Made by a program: the position numbers and the translations under genes | Notes under the pieces: model-generated | Databases searched by the model: none | Seen by the model: the letters and a program-made list of their open reading frames with translations, nothing else | Told to the model about the DNA's origin: nothing | Source of the DNA: Methylopila sp. 73B | GTDB taxonomy: Bacteria > Pseudomonadota > Alphaproteobacteria > Rhizobiales > Methylopilaceae | DNA length: 64,000 nt | Direction of reading: 5' to 3' | NCBI RefSeq assembly: GCF_000526315.1 | Contig: NZ_JAFV01000001.1 | Coordinates: forward strand, 1,302,001-1,366,000 | Shown here: one piece after another, positions 15,637 to 26,711 of the stretch | Numbering within the stretch: the first letter of the stretch is position 1 | How the letters are laid out: the number at the start of each line of letters is the position of its first letter

Positions 15637-16485
15637 CTACACCCGCTCCGGCTGGAACAGGCGGCTCGGGCGGACGAACTCCTCTTGCGCCGCGATCGTC
15701 AGGATCTCGCGGGACCCCGCCTCGGCGGTGGCTTTCAGCAGTCCGTAGACCGAGGATCCCGCCAGCGCCAGCGACTGCGCGGCCGAGCCGGTCGTCATCA
15801 GGTGCACGAAGAAAAGGGCTGCGATCGCGTCGCCCGCTCCGTTGACCGAGAGCGGCAGCAGCGGGGTGCGGAGGCGGAAGGCGCCCTCGCCGTCGACCGC
15901 GAGCAGATCGATCGCGTCCTCGGGCGTCTCGGGCGTCCGCAGGCTGGTGACCAGCGCCGCCTTCGGTCCCCGCGCCCTCAGGGCTTCGACGGCGGCGACG
16001 GCCGCGCCGAGCGAGCCGACCGTCACCCCCGTAAGGTATTCGAGTTCGAATTGGTTCGGGGTGACGACGTCCGCGGCCGGGAGAGCGCGGTCCCGCATGA
16101 ACTCCGGAATGCCCGGCCGCACGAACACGCCGCGACCTACGTCGCCGATCACCGGATCGCAGCAGTAGAGCGCCTTGGGGTTCGCCGCCCGCACGCGGCC
16201 GACGGCGTCGAGGATCGCCTCGCCGATCGCGGCGTCGCCCATATAGCCGGACAGCACGCCGTCGCAGGACGGGAGGACCCCGCGCTCCTCGACGCCGGCC
16301 ACGACCTCGCGGATGGCGTCGGCCGGAAACACCGGGCCGCGCCAGGCGCCGTAGCCGGTGTGGTTCGAGAACTGGACGGTGTTGATCGCCCAGACCTCAT
16401 GGCCGAGGCGCTGCATCGGAAACGCCGCGGAGGCGTTGCCGACGTGGCCATAAGCGACGTGAGACTGGATCGACAGGATGTTCAT
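15637..16485 (-). CDS. pdxY: Pyridoxal kinase
   Basis: A 282-residue ribokinase-fold kinase of the PdxY/PdxK type, which phosphorylates pyridoxal for the vitamin B6 salvage pathway. It begins MNILSIQSHVAYGHVGNASA, the typical PdxY N-terminus with Ser, Val and His contacting pyridoxal. Other hallmarks are VQFSNHTGYGAWRG, the CDPVIGD motif, TPNQFELEYLTG and the anion-hole/catalytic motif SVNGAGDAIAALF, in which the usual GTGD reads GAGD. Length matches the family. The gene stands alone between the PhzF and DedA genes. Confidence 0.93.
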   Translation of the reverse strand: MNILSIQSHVAYGHVGNASAAFPMQRLGHEVWAINTVQFSNHTGYGAWRGPVFPADAIREVVAGVEERGVLPSCDGVLSGYMGDAAIGEAILDAVGRVRAANPKALYCCDPVIGDVGRGVFVRPGIPEFMRDRALPAADVVTPNQFELEYLTGVTVGSLGAAVAAVEALRARGPKAALVTSLRTPETPEDAIDLLAVDGEGAFRLRTPLLPLSVNGAGDAIAALFFVHLMTTGSAAQSLALAGSSVYGLLKATAEAGSREILTIAAQEEFVRPSRLFQPERV

Positions 16486-16581
16486 CAGCGCGCCCCGCTT
16501 TTGCCGCGCCGGTTCTAGCGCCGGTTCAGCCGGCCCGTCGAGTTCCGATCGGTGATCGCAACGATCGTCCGCGCTGATGCG

Positions 16582-17103
16582 TCAGGCGAAGTAGTCGCGC
16601 AGGAAGACGCCGCCCGGCGCGAGCAGGATGTAGGCCCAGACGACCGCGGAACTGGCGTTCGCCAGTTGAAAGCGCCCCTGCCCCATCTCGAACATGCCGG
16701 CGACGAAGGGCACGAAGGACCGGATCGGGCTGATGAACCGCCCCACGAACACGCCGGGCGCGCCCCATTTCTGCACGAAGTTCTGCGTGCGATGAATCAG
16801 TTCCGGCCGGTTCTTGATGGTCTTCCACTCCAACACCCGGTCCTTCAGGCGATAGCCGAGCGCATAGGACACCCAATCCCCCAGAAAACCGCCAAGCGCG
16901 ACGCCGGCGAAAATGGGCCAGAACGCGATGTTGCTCGCCCCGATCAGCGCGCCGACGCCGACAAAGAGCGGCGTGGAAGGCACCGCGAGCGACAGCCCAA
17001 CGATCGATTCGAGGAAGGCGAGCACTAACACGATCGCCGGCGCCCAGGCCTCGTGCTCCCGCACGAAGTCGAGCGTCGTCGTCATCACGCTGTCGAAGGT
17101 CAT
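16582..17103 (-). CDS. DedA family membrane protein
   Basis: A 173-residue inner-membrane protein of the DedA/SNARE-associated (VTT) superfamily. The conserved core is present: FLESIVGLSLAVPSTPLFVGVGALIG, GGFLGDWVSYALGYRLKD, and FVGRFISPIRSFVPFVAGMFEMGQGRF with the conserved Arg residues and a Pro. Members act as lipid (undecaprenyl phosphate or phospholipid) flippases and support envelope homeostasis. The start ATG at 17103 has a weak ribosome-binding site; ATG at 17088 is an alternative. It is divergent from the AraC regulator gene, with 321 bp between them. Confidence 0.87.
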   Translation of the reverse strand: MTFDSVMTTTLDFVREHEAWAPAIVLVLAFLESIVGLSLAVPSTPLFVGVGALIGASNIAFWPIFAGVALGGFLGDWVSYALGYRLKDRVLEWKTIKNRPELIHRTQNFVQKWGAPGVFVGRFISPIRSFVPFVAGMFEMGQGRFQLANASSAVVWAYILLAPGGVFLRDYFA

Positions 17104-17424
17104 GGCCGGGCCGGGGAATCTTGGAGGATGTCGAAGAGCCGGCGTTTCTCCCGCGTTTTCGGTCGCGACGCAACGCATGCGGTGGGAACGATCGCTTTAC
17201 CGGGCGGAGACGTCCGCGCCCGAAAGCGGCGTGCGGCCGGATCGCGAAACCCGTCACCGAGGCGCAGACGTCCCGATCCTCCATAAGTCTTGCACGATCC
17301 TCCGAACGTGAAGACGCAGCTCTGGCGTGAGCTCGCGTCGCCCTCCTATGTTGCGGCGCGAAGACGCCCTTCCCGGCGCTGGTCTACACGCTGGCGTTGG
17401 AGAGCCGACTAGGGAGACGCGGCG
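17104..17424. other. Divergent intergenic region
   Basis: It should carry the promoters of the DedA gene (minus) and the AraC-type regulator gene (plus). I found no confident hexamer pair, operator palindrome or small gene in it. Confidence 0.4.
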
Positions 17425-18321
17425 ATGGCCGACACCACCGAACTCGCGGCGCTGATTGCGCGCTTCGCCACAGAGGACGGCGTCACGACGACGGCGGCCC
17501 CGCGGCTTTCGCTGTTTCGCGCGTCGCGGCCGACCGAACCCGTGCACGCCCTTTATGAGCCTGCGTTCTGCATCATCGCCCAGGGCCGCAAGCAAGTGAT
17601 GCTGAACGGCGCGATCTACGGCTACGACCCGGCGCACTATCTCGTCGTCTCGGTCGATCTGCCCATCGTCGCGCAGGTCACCGAAGCGTCCGATGACGAG
17701 CCTTACCTCGGCCTGCGCCTCGATCTCGATCCCGCCGCTCTGAGCGCAATGATGATCGAGCACGGGCTCGACCGCCGCGAGATTCCCGCCGGGCCCGGAC
17801 TTGGACTTGCGCAGATGACGCCGGACCTGATCGATGCGGTTATGCGCCTCACGCGGCTGCTCGACCAGCCCGAGGACATCGGCGCCCTCGCGCCGCTTGT
17901 CGAGAAGGAGATTCTTTACCGCCTCATGACGGGCGATCAGGCGTCGCGGCTGCGCCAGATCGCGCTGGCCGACAGCAAGCTGAGCCAGGTGAACCGTGCG
18001 ATCGACTGGATCCGGCGCAATTTCCGCGAACCGTTCCGGATCGACTCGGTGTGCGACGCCGCCGGGATGAGCCCCTCCGCGTTGCACGCGCATTTCAAGA
18101 CCGTGACCGCGATGAGCCCGCTTCAGTACCAGAAGCAACTGCGGCTCCAGGAAGCGCGGAGGTTGATCTTGAGCCAAGCGCGGGACGCCGCCTCGGCCGG
18201 GCACGCCGTGGGCTACGACAGCCCTTCGCAGTTCTCCCGGGAGTACAGCCGCCTGTTCGGCGCGCCGCCGCTGCGCGACGCTGCGAAGCTGCGCGAGGCG
18301 CCCGAGCTTTCGATCGGCTGA
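17425..18321 (+). CDS. AraC family transcriptional regulator
   Basis: A 298-residue regulator with the AraC-type N-terminal cupin-like domain (about 20-160, EPAFCIIAQGRKQVMLNG and LVVSVDLPIVAQV) found in the AraC_N subgroup, and a C-terminal double helix-turn-helix (about 190-290, FRIDSVCDAAGMSPSALHAHFK and GYDSPSQFSREYSRLFG). This subgroup often controls neighbouring oxidoreductase or drug-response genes, but no such gene is adjacent here, so the target is unknown. AGGGAG lies 8 bases before the ATG. It is divergent from DedA and convergent with the GGDEF-EAL gene; only 3 bp separate their stop codons. Confidence 0.92.
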   Translation: MADTTELAALIARFATEDGVTTTAAPRLSLFRASRPTEPVHALYEPAFCIIAQGRKQVMLNGAIYGYDPAHYLVVSVDLPIVAQVTEASDDEPYLGLRLDLDPAALSAMMIEHGLDRREIPAGPGLGLAQMTPDLIDAVMRLTRLLDQPEDIGALAPLVEKEILYRLMTGDQASRLRQIALADSKLSQVNRAIDWIRRNFREPFRIDSVCDAAGMSPSALHAHFKTVTAMSPLQYQKQLRLQEARRLILSQARDAASAGHAVGYDSPSQFSREYSRLFGAPPLRDAAKLREAPELSIG

Positions 18322-18324
18322 CGC

Positions 18325-20238
18325 TCAGGCTGCAAGAAGCGCGTCTCCGAGCCGAAGCGGGATGTCCTCCGCCTTGAGTGGATGGCTGAACAGATACCCC
18401 TGCATCAGCCTGCATCCGAGACCGGCCAGGATGTCGCGCTGGCTTTCGGTCTCCACGCCTTCGATGACGCAAGCGAGCTTCAGATTGCGGCAGAGATCGA
18501 CCATCGACTTCGTGATGTCCCGCGAGGTTGGGTCCCGTTCGATGTCGAGGATGAAGCCGCGGTCGATCTTGATCTCGTCCAGCGGCAGCAGCCTCACGTA
18601 GGTGAGGCTCGAATGCCCCGCGCCGAAATCGTCGAGCGCGACGCCGGCGCCAAGGGCGCGCAGCGCGTTCAGCGCGCCTTCGGCGAGCGCGAAATCCCGC
18701 ATCGCCGCCGTCTCGGTGATCTCGAACACGAGCCGTCGCGGATCGACTCCCGAGCCCCGCACCAGCCCTATGATCCCGAGCATCGCCTCCGGCGAAAGGT
18801 CGCGCGCCGAGAGGTTGAACGACAGGCCGACGTGATCTGGCCACGCCGCCGCGTCGGCGAGCGCCCGTCGCAGCAGCGTCTGAGTGAGGCGGTTGATCAG
18901 ATCGCTTCGCTCGGCGATCGGGATGAAATCCGCCGGCGACACGGGCCCGGCGGTCGGCGAGGTCCAGCGCGCCAAGGCCTCGAGCGAACTGACCTTCCCC
19001 GTGTACGCGTCGACGATCGGTTGGTAGTTCAGCGAGAACTCCCGATCAATGTCCGCGCTCATGAGCGCCTGCTCGATCGCATTGAAGCGACGGATCGCGG
19101 TCTCATGCTCCGCCGAAAATATAACCGGACGTCCGCGGCGGGCGCCCTTGGCGAAGTAAAGGGCGTAGTCCGCCCGCTCGTACAGCACCTTCGCGGAGTC
19201 GCCGCACTGGTCGCTGGAGACCAGGCCGACCGACGCGGAAATCTTGGCGGACACGCCCTGAAGCGCGAAGGGCGCCTGCAAGGCCGCGCACATGCGCTCG
19301 GCGATCCCAAGCGCTTCGGCGTCGCTGACCCGCCCCGCAAAGATCACCGCGAACTCGTCGCCGCCGAGCCTGCTGATGAAGGCGTCGTCTCCGGCGGCCT
19401 CAGCCAGCCGGGCGCCGACCTCGATGAGGACCTTGTCGCCGGCGATATGGCCGTAGAGGTCGTTGATGGGCTTGAACCCGTCGAGATCTATGACGCCCAC
19501 GACGAAGCGGCCGCGGCTGCCCTTGGCTTCGATCGACTCGTCGAGGCGCGCGAAGAAACGGCGACGGTTTGGAAGCGCGGTCAGACTGTCCAGATTTGCG
19601 AGGCGATAGTTGTCGTCGCTCAGACGCTTGGTCTCCAGCTGGCCGAGGATCATCTCCCGGAAGCTGCGGGAGTGAACGAAGAGCATCCGCACCATGGCCG
19701 CGCTGACCAACGCGAGATTGACGCCGATCGCGACGAGGGTCGGTTCGCCACGCGTGAGGAGGAAGAGCGTCAAGGCCGGCACGACCGCCAGCGTCACCCC
19801 GAGCGCAGCGGTTCGCGCGTGGAGCTGGCAGAAGATGCAGCTCACCACCGTGAACCCGCAGAAGAAGATGACATGCGCCTGCAGGAACGGATCGCCGTAT
19901 TGAAAAAGCGCGAGCGCCCACCCGAGAAAGGCCGCGCCGAGCAGCGGGCCGAGGATGTTGGCGGTCCGCAACGCCTTGCACGCCGTGGCGTAATCCATCG
20001 GGCGGTTGCGGCGACGCGCCCATATCACGATCCGCAACGCGCAGATTGCGATGAGGGCGGCAGGCGCGGCCACGGCCAGAGCCAGGGGCGCGACGCGCAG
20101 GTGCGACGCCGCGAGGGCGACGGCGCTGATCGTGAGGATGACGTAGAGGACGGGGACCTGGCGCGAATAGGCCTCGATCACGGCCCGGAGATAGGCCGCC
20201 TCGGTCGGATCGACGGCTTCGCTACGGGGAAGGTGCAT
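18325..20238 (-). CDS. Membrane GGDEF-EAL protein (c-di-GMP turnover)
   Basis: A 637-residue protein with about five to six N-terminal membrane segments (20-190), a GGDEF domain (about 215-375) and an EAL domain (about 390-630). The active motifs are RLGGDEFAV, SLEALARW, FEITETA, DDFGAGHSSL and QGYLFSHPL, so both domains look catalytically intact. The inhibitory RxxD site before GGDEF is missing (Arg replaced by Ala). The protein can in principle make and degrade c-di-GMP. ATG 20238 (MHLPRSEAVD) fits best; an in-frame start at 20400 would add a low-complexity tail. Confidence 0.9.
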   Translation of the reverse strand: MHLPRSEAVDPTEAAYLRAVIEAYSRQVPVLYVILTISAVALAASHLRVAPLALAVAAPAALIAICALRIVIWARRRNRPMDYATACKALRTANILGPLLGAAFLGWALALFQYGDPFLQAHVIFFCGFTVVSCIFCQLHARTAALGVTLAVVPALTLFLLTRGEPTLVAIGVNLALVSAAMVRMLFVHSRSFREMILGQLETKRLSDDNYRLANLDSLTALPNRRRFFARLDESIEAKGSRGRFVVGVIDLDGFKPINDLYGHIAGDKVLIEVGARLAEAAGDDAFISRLGGDEFAVIFAGRVSDAEALGIAERMCAALQAPFALQGVSAKISASVGLVSSDQCGDSAKVLYERADYALYFAKGARRGRPVIFSAEHETAIRRFNAIEQALMSADIDREFSLNYQPIVDAYTGKVSSLEALARWTSPTAGPVSPADFIPIAERSDLINRLTQTLLRRALADAAAWPDHVGLSFNLSARDLSPEAMLGIIGLVRGSGVDPRRLVFEITETAAMRDFALAEGALNALRALGAGVALDDFGAGHSSLTYVRLLPLDEIKIDRGFILDIERDPTSRDITKSMVDLCRNLKLACVIEGVETESQRDILAGLGCRLMQGYLFSHPLKAEDIPLRLGDALLAA

Positions 20239-20426
20239 CGTCAGGTCCAATGGAAAGGATGACGATCCTCGCGCAGAAGTGGTGGAACGAGGGTTAAAGG
20301 CGCTCGATTCGGCGCAGGGTCGCGTTTGCAACCCTATCCTGTTGCGCGCGGATGAGGCGTTCGCGGCTCCAACAACCGCCGCACCGTCTCCGCAACTCAT
20401 CCAATCTGCTCGACCGAGCAGACGGC

Positions 20427-20456
20427 GAAGGGCCCGAAGTCGCCTTCGGGCCCTTC
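20427..20456 (-). terminator. Hairpin terminator after ilvC
   Basis: A near-perfect inverted repeat GAAGGGCCCGAAG/CTTCGGGCCCTTC, 8 bp after the ilvC stop. There is no long U-tract beyond the stem, so termination strength is uncertain. Confidence 0.55.
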
Positions 20457-20464
20457 CGAGCGTC

Positions 20465-22164
<1,700 letters not shown>

Positions 22165-22172
22165 TTCACCGT

Positions 22173-22187
22173 ACCGTACGTTACGGT
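22173..22187. promoter_or_regulatory. Palindromic operator upstream of the tetR-like gene
   Basis: A 15-bp perfect inverted repeat ACCGTACGTTACGGT directly upstream of the TetR-type gene. A further ACCGT half-site overlaps it at 22168-22172. TetR-type repressors commonly bind such sites at their own promoters. Confidence 0.55.
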
Positions 22188-22303
22188 TCGGTCGTATGGC
22201 CTATCCCACCAGTCCATGCAAGCGGGATCTCGCCCGAGACAGGATCGATATCGCTGGGGCCCAGCGAATCCCGAGGCGCAGTTCCGCTCGGGCTCCGCCA
22301 GGG

Positions 22304-23839
22304 TTAGCGCACGAGCTTCGGCCCGCGATATTCCGCCCTTGCGGCGGCGTCCGGACGCGGTTGCGACGACCGGGCCATCTGGGCGGCGGACGCGGCGCGC
22401 ACGTCTTCTTTGGTCATCGCGAACGTGTAGACGGCATGGGCGGCGGCCTTGGCCATCTGCCGGAGCACGCCGGGCTTCACATTGGCGATCGTGTCGCACG
22501 CCTGGTGGTAGCAAGCGTCATAGGGCTCGCCCGCGACGCCCCCGAACCGTTCCGCCTCCGCCGCCGTCTTGAGATCCTCCGCGCCGGAGAACAGACCGCC
22601 TGCGGGAATGCCCGCCTCGATGAAGGCGAAGTAGTCCGAACGCCCGTCGAACAAGGTCGGCGCGCTGGGGAGGTTGCGGCTGGCGAAGAAGTCCGTGAAG
22701 ACCTGCTCGATAATGTCCGAGCCGGGCGGGCCGGGATCGCCGATCGAGCCGTCGCCGTCGTAGACGAACCGCACGAAGTTCGGGGAACCCAGCATGTCGA
22801 AGTTGAGGTTCAACGCGATCTTCGCGCGCTGCGCGTCCGTCAGTTGCGTGACGTAGTGGGTCGACCCGCGCAATCCCGATTCCTCGCCGCCCCAGAAGGC
22901 GAAGCGAACGGTGTTCTGCGGCTGGAGCCCAAGCGCCTTGAGTTCGCTCGCGATCGTCAGCAAAGACGCCGCGCCGGAGCCGTTGTCGTTGATCCCCGGC
23001 CCCGCCGCGACCGAGTCGAGGTGAGCGCCGACCACGACCGTCCGATCGGCGTTGCGGCCCGGCAATTCGGCGATGACGTTGTAGCTCGCGACCGTCTCGG
23101 TGGTTGAGTCCACGATCAGGCGAACACGAACGGCGCCGTTGAACGACTGCTCGTAAAACTGCCGCCCAAGCGCGTACGTGGCGCCCACGACGGGGATCGT
23201 CACCCGCTCGCTGAATGTCGGGACAAGAATGCCGTCCCTCTCGGTTTGCCCTTCGTTGAAGATGATCGCCCCGACGGCGCCGGCGGCTTCCGCCAGCCGA
23301 ATCTTCTGAAGGAACGAGCATGTGCCTCGCTGGATCAGCGCGATCCGGCCGGACACCGCGTTGAAATCGCGCGCCAGGCAGCCGCTGGTCGAGCCGGGCT
23401 CGGCTGGCGGAGGCACCTGCGTGTGCCCCACGCGCGCGACCAATCCCCGGACCTCGCCTTTCGCGGAGTATTCGGCGGTCGCGAAATCGACGTTGGGCGT
23501 GAACGTGGTCGGATCCGGCCCGATGCGGGTGAGGACTGGAAGGGCGTTCTCGGTGAACAGGTCGAACTGGAACGGCCGAGCCTGAGCGTCGTACCCCGCC
23601 GCCGCCAGCGTGCTGCGGACGTAACGGACGCTGTCGAGGTATCCGAGCGTGGCGGAGGCGCGATTTCCGCCGCGCCGCTCGGCGATCGCCTGCAACTCGC
23701 GCAAATGGACGAGGATCTTCGCGTCGTCGACCTTCGACACCAACCGGTCGGTGCGGACCTGCTCGAACGCCTGAGCGCCGGTCGCGAGGCCCGCGGCCAG
23801 GCACGCTGCGGCTAGACCCGTTATGGCCCGACGAAACAT
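22304..23839 (-). CDS. Secreted M28 family zinc aminopeptidase with PA domain
   Basis: A 511-residue exported metallopeptidase. A signal peptide covers about residues 1-24 (ending GLATGAQA). A protease-associated insert domain (about 120-240) contains ALIQRGTCSFLQKIRLAEAAGA. The M28 catalytic domain follows, with zinc and catalytic residues in VVGAHLDSV, GINDNGSGAA, WGGEESGLRGS, NFDMLG and HQACDT. It should cleave N-terminal residues from peptides in the periplasm or outside the cell. GAGGGGGATTCG before ATG 23839 fixes the start. It sits between ilvH and the TetR gene but has no evident link to amino acid synthesis beyond peptide use. Confidence 0.92.
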   Translation of the reverse strand: MFRRAITGLAAACLAAGLATGAQAFEQVRTDRLVSKVDDAKILVHLRELQAIAERRGGNRASATLGYLDSVRYVRSTLAAAGYDAQARPFQFDLFTENALPVLTRIGPDPTTFTPNVDFATAEYSAKGEVRGLVARVGHTQVPPPAEPGSTSGCLARDFNAVSGRIALIQRGTCSFLQKIRLAEAAGAVGAIIFNEGQTERDGILVPTFSERVTIPVVGATYALGRQFYEQSFNGAVRVRLIVDSTTETVASYNVIAELPGRNADRTVVVGAHLDSVAAGPGINDNGSGAASLLTIASELKALGLQPQNTVRFAFWGGEESGLRGSTHYVTQLTDAQRAKIALNLNFDMLGSPNFVRFVYDGDGSIGDPGPPGSDIIEQVFTDFFASRNLPSAPTLFDGRSDYFAFIEAGIPAGGLFSGAEDLKTAAEAERFGGVAGEPYDACYHQACDTIANVKPGVLRQMAKAAAHAVYTFAMTKEDVRAASAAQMARSSQPRPDAAARAEYRGPKLVR

Positions 23840-24040
23840 CGAATCCCCCTCACGCCCCCGAGAAGCGGCCGCGCGCCGCTCGCGTTCGCACAGGCAGAGA
23901 GGAGCGCAGACGAGCGACTGTAACCAGCGCGCAAACGCCGGTCCATGGCGGGAAGGAGGCGCCCACGCCCATTTTCGCCACATTTCGGAGAAGCGTTAAA
24001 GATCTCTTCTCAGGCCGTCGCAGCGCTTGTCGGCCTTGGC

Positions 24041-24595
24041 TCAGGCCGTCATACCTTCGGGACCGCGGGCGATCGCGGCGACGCCGGTGCGCGCCACTTC
24101 CACGAGGCCGAGCGGCACCATCAGCGCGATGAACTGATCGAGCTTGTCGGGCTTGCCCGTCAGCTCGAACACGAAGCTTTCGGTGGTGGCGTCGATCACC
24201 CGGGCGCGGAACGCCTCGGCGATGCGCAGAGCCTCGACGCGGTCGTCTCCTTTGCCGCGCACCTTCACGAGCAGTAGCTCGCGCTCGAGCGCCTTGCCGG
24301 TCAGCGTGAGGTCGACCACGGAATGCACCGGCACCAGCCGGTCGAGCTGGCTCTTGATCTGGTCGACGACGCCGTCGGGGCCGGTCGTGACGATGGTGAT
24401 GCGCGAGAGGTGGCTCTCGTGGCTGACTTCGGACACCGTTAGGCTGTCGATGTTGTAGCCGCGGCCCGAGAACAGGCCGATGACGCGGGCGAGCACGCCC
24501 GGCTCGTTGTCGACGAGGATCGCAAGCGTGTGGCGGGCGAGCGGCGGATGCGCATCGTCCATGAAGTAGGCGGAACCGGTCGGCAGAGGCGGCAT
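24041..24595 (-). CDS. ilvH: Acetolactate synthase small (regulatory) subunit
   Basis: A 184-residue regulatory subunit of acetohydroxyacid synthase. An N-terminal ACT domain (about 22-95) begins HTLAILVDNEPGVLARVIGLFSGRGYNIDSL and binds valine for feedback inhibition. The C-terminal ALS_ss_C domain (about 105-180) follows. It partners with IlvI, encoded 146 bp upstream on the same strand. That gap holds a palindromic repeat element, so the two genes may be joined by a stabilised transcript. The first ATG at 24595 has only a weak GAAGAA site; ATG 24562 is an alternative. Confidence 0.95.
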   Translation of the reverse strand: MPPLPTGSAYFMDDAHPPLARHTLAILVDNEPGVLARVIGLFSGRGYNIDSLTVSEVSHESHLSRITIVTTGPDGVVDQIKSQLDRLVPVHSVVDLTLTGKALERELLLVKVRGKGDDRVEALRIAEAFRARVIDATTESFVFELTGKPDKLDQFIALMVPLGLVEVARTGVAAIARGPEGMTA

Positions 24596-24621
24596 GGGGT
24601 TCTTCTTATGCGTTGGACAAG

Positions 24622-24725
24622 GACGTCATCCCGGCCGAGCGGAGCGAGAGCCGGGATCGTCTTCCGAAAAGGGCGCTCAATCCTGAGGACGGTCCCGGAT
24701 CGGCCTGCGGCCGTCCGGGATGACG
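24622..24725. repeat. REP-like palindromic element between ilvI and ilvH
   Basis: About 104 bp bounded by inverted 11-mers CGTCATCCCGG and CCGGGATGACG, with internal GGATCGG/CCGATCC-type symmetry. Such intergenic palindromes are common repetitive elements in Hyphomicrobiales. It may stabilise or process the ilvI-ilvH transcript. Confidence 0.6.
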
Positions 24726-24741
24726 CTTCTTCAGACGCGGA

Positions 24742-26505
24742 TCACACCAGCGCCTGACCGGCCCCGGTGATCGCCGCGTTGATGCTCTCGTCGGCGTCGT
24801 CGTTCAGCAGCATCTCGTTGTGCGCGCGGCCCGAGGGGATCATCGGGAAGCAGTTCTCCATCTTGTCGACGAGGCAGTCGACGACGGCGAAGCCCGGCGC
24901 GTCGATCATCGCCTGGATGGCGGCGTCGAGGTCGGCGGGATCCTGTACCCGGATGCCCGTGCCACCATAGGCTTCCGCCAGCTTCACGAAGTCCGGCAGC
25001 GCCTCGGAGTACGAGTTGGAGTAACGGCCGCCGTGCAGCAACTGCTGCCACTGGCGCACCATGCCCATGTACTCGTTGTTCAGGATGAACACCTTGACCG
25101 GCAGCTTGTACTGGAGCGCCGTCGACAGCTCCTGAAGCATCATCTGGATCGAGGCTTCGCCGGCGATGTCGATGACGAGCGCGTCGGGATGCGCCTTCTG
25201 CACGCCCACCGCCGCCGGCAGGCCGTAGCCCATGGTGCCGAGGCCGCCGGAGGTCATCCAGCGGTTCGGCTCCTCGAAGCGGTAGTACTGCGCCGCCCAC
25301 ATCTGATGCTGGCCGACCTCGGTGGTGATGTAGGTCTTCCGGTTCTTGGTCAGCTCGTACAGCCGCTCGATTGCGTGCTGCGGCTTGATGATCTCCTGCG
25401 AGTTCCGGTAGCCGAGGCTCTTGCGCGCGCGCCAGCGATCGACCTCGCCCCACCAGGAGGCGAGCGCGTCGGCGTCGATCTTGGCGGAGGTCGCCTTCCA
25501 GATCCGGACCATGTCGGCGAGGACATGCGCGACGTCGCCGATGATCGGGATCTGAACCTTGACGTTCTTGTTGATCTGCGACGGGTCGATGTCGATGTGG
25601 ATCTTCTTCGAGTTCGGCGCGAACGCGTCGAGCCGGCCGGTGATCCGGTCGTCGAAGCGCGCGCCGATGCAGACCATCACGTCGCAATCGTGCATCGCAT
25701 GATTGGCCTCGTAGGTGCCGTGCATGCCGAGCATGCCGAGCCACGCCGGGCCCGAGGCCGGATAGGCGCCGAGGCCCATCAGCGTCGAGGTCACGGGCGC
25801 GCCGGTGAGGGCCGCGAATTCCCGCAGCAGTTCGCTCGCGCGCGGACCGGAGTTGATGACGCCGCCGCCCGTGTAGAACACCGGCTTCTTGGCGGAGGCG
25901 ATCAGCTGCACCGCCGCCTTGATGCGCTCGATGTCGCCCTCGACCTTGGGCTGATAGCTCTTATGGACGACGTTCTGCGGACCGACGTAGGTTCCGGTCG
26001 CGAACTGGACGTCCTTCGGGATGTCGATGACGACGGGGCCAGGCCGGCCGTTGGTCGCGACATAGAACGCCTCATGCAGGATCTGCGCGAGGTCGTTCAC
26101 GTCCTTCACGAGGTAGTTGTGCTTGGTGCAGGGCCGGGTGATGCCGACCGTGTCGCACTCCTGGAACGCGTCCGAACCGATGAGGTGCGTCGGGACCTGA
26201 CCGGTGATGCAGACAAGCGGGATCGAGTCCATCAGCGCGTCGGTCAGGCCCGTCACGGCGTTAGTCGCGCCGGGGCCGGAGGTGACGAGCACGAGGCCGG
26301 GCTTGCCGGTGGAGCGCGCATAGCCCTCGGCCGCATGCGCCGCGCCCTGCTCGTGCCGGACGAGCACGTGCTCGACCTTGTCCTGCTGGAAAAGCGCGTC
26401 GTAGATCGGAAGCACCGCGCCGCCGGGATAGCCGAAGATGTGCTCGACGCCCTGATCCTGCAGTGCGCGGATAACCATCTCCGCCCCGGTCATCGTCTCG
26501 GTCAT
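24742..26505 (-). CDS. ilvI: Acetolactate synthase large (catalytic) subunit
   Basis: A 587-residue thiamine-diphosphate enzyme, the first common step of valine/leucine and isoleucine synthesis. The N-terminal TPP domain has [16 protein letters not shown] and [16 protein letters not shown] with the catalytic Glu. The central FAD/dhs domain is followed by the C-terminal TPP domain with AGEASIQMM and [16 protein letters not shown]. The usual GDG of the metal motif reads GEA here, a form I recall from other alphaproteobacterial AHAS enzymes. AAAGGA precedes ATG 26505. An attenuator with a leader peptide and terminator lies immediately upstream, so expression should respond to branched-chain aminoacyl-tRNA supply. 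Confidence 0.97.
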   Translation of the reverse strand: MTETMTGAEMVIRALQDQGVEHIFGYPGGAVLPIYDALFQQDKVEHVLVRHEQGAAHAAEGYARSTGKPGLVLVTSGPGATNAVTGLTDALMDSIPLVCITGQVPTHLIGSDAFQECDTVGITRPCTKHNYLVKDVNDLAQILHEAFYVATNGRPGPVVIDIPKDVQFATGTYVGPQNVVHKSYQPKVEGDIERIKAAVQLIASAKKPVFYTGGGVINSGPRASELLREFAALTGAPVTSTLMGLGAYPASGPAWLGMLGMHGTYEANHAMHDCDVMVCIGARFDDRITGRLDAFAPNSKKIHIDIDPSQINKNVKVQIPIIGDVAHVLADMVRIWKATSAKIDADALASWWGEVDRWRARKSLGYRNSQEIIKPQHAIERLYELTKNRKTYITTEVGQHQMWAAQYYRFEEPNRWMTSGGLGTMGYGLPAAVGVQKAHPDALVIDIAGEASIQMMLQELSTALQYKLPVKVFILNNEYMGMVRQWQQLLHGGRYSNSYSEALPDFVKLAEAYGGTGIRVQDPADLDAAIQAMIDAPGFAVVDCLVDKMENCFPMIPSGRAHNEMLLNDDADESINAAITGAGQALV

Positions 26506-26570
26506 GGCGTTTGTCCTTTCGCCGTGTCGACCCTGAAACCACCCGACGCCGCGTTGGACGCCGGACAACA

Positions 26571-26597
26571 AAAAAGGGCCCGCTGGGGAGCCCTTTG
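26571..26597 (-). terminator. Attenuator terminator of ilvI
   Basis: On the minus strand AAAGGGCTC-CCCAGC-GGGCCCTTTTTT forms a rho-independent terminator about 65 bp before the ilvI start. Its 3' arm segment GCGGGCC can instead pair with GGTCCGC in the preceding hairpin, giving an antiterminator. Confidence 0.8.
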
Positions 26598-26601
26598 CTT
26601 A

Positions 26602-26653
26602 GGCGTCATCGCTGGATCGCGGACCTTATCTGGTCCGCCCCTGGGATGACGCC
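26602..26653 (-). promoter_or_regulatory. Pause hairpin (1:2) of the ilvI attenuator
   Basis: A long hairpin with outer stem GGCGTCATC/GATGACGCC and inner stem GCGGACC-AGATAA-GGTCCGC. Its 5' arm is formed by the last codons of the leader peptide and its loop contains the TAA stop. Confidence 0.7.
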
Positions 26654-26682
26654 GGTCTTACGAGAATGAGATTGCGCGCCAC
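26626..26682 (-). CDS. ilvI leader peptide
   Basis: An 18-codon frame starting at GTG, with AGGAG 7 bases upstream. Residues 5-8 are Leu-Ile-Leu-Val (26659-26670), just before the 5' arm of a long hairpin. A ribosome stalled there for lack of charged tRNA would cover the arm and favour the antiterminator over the terminator at 26571-26597. This is classical transcription attenuation of a branched-chain amino acid operon. All parts are visible in the sequence; only the function is inferred. Confidence 0.8.
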   Translation of the reverse strand: MARNLILVRPASSQGRTR

Positions 26683-26711
26683 GCGGCCGCTCCTGTCGTA
26701 AAGTTGCGCGG

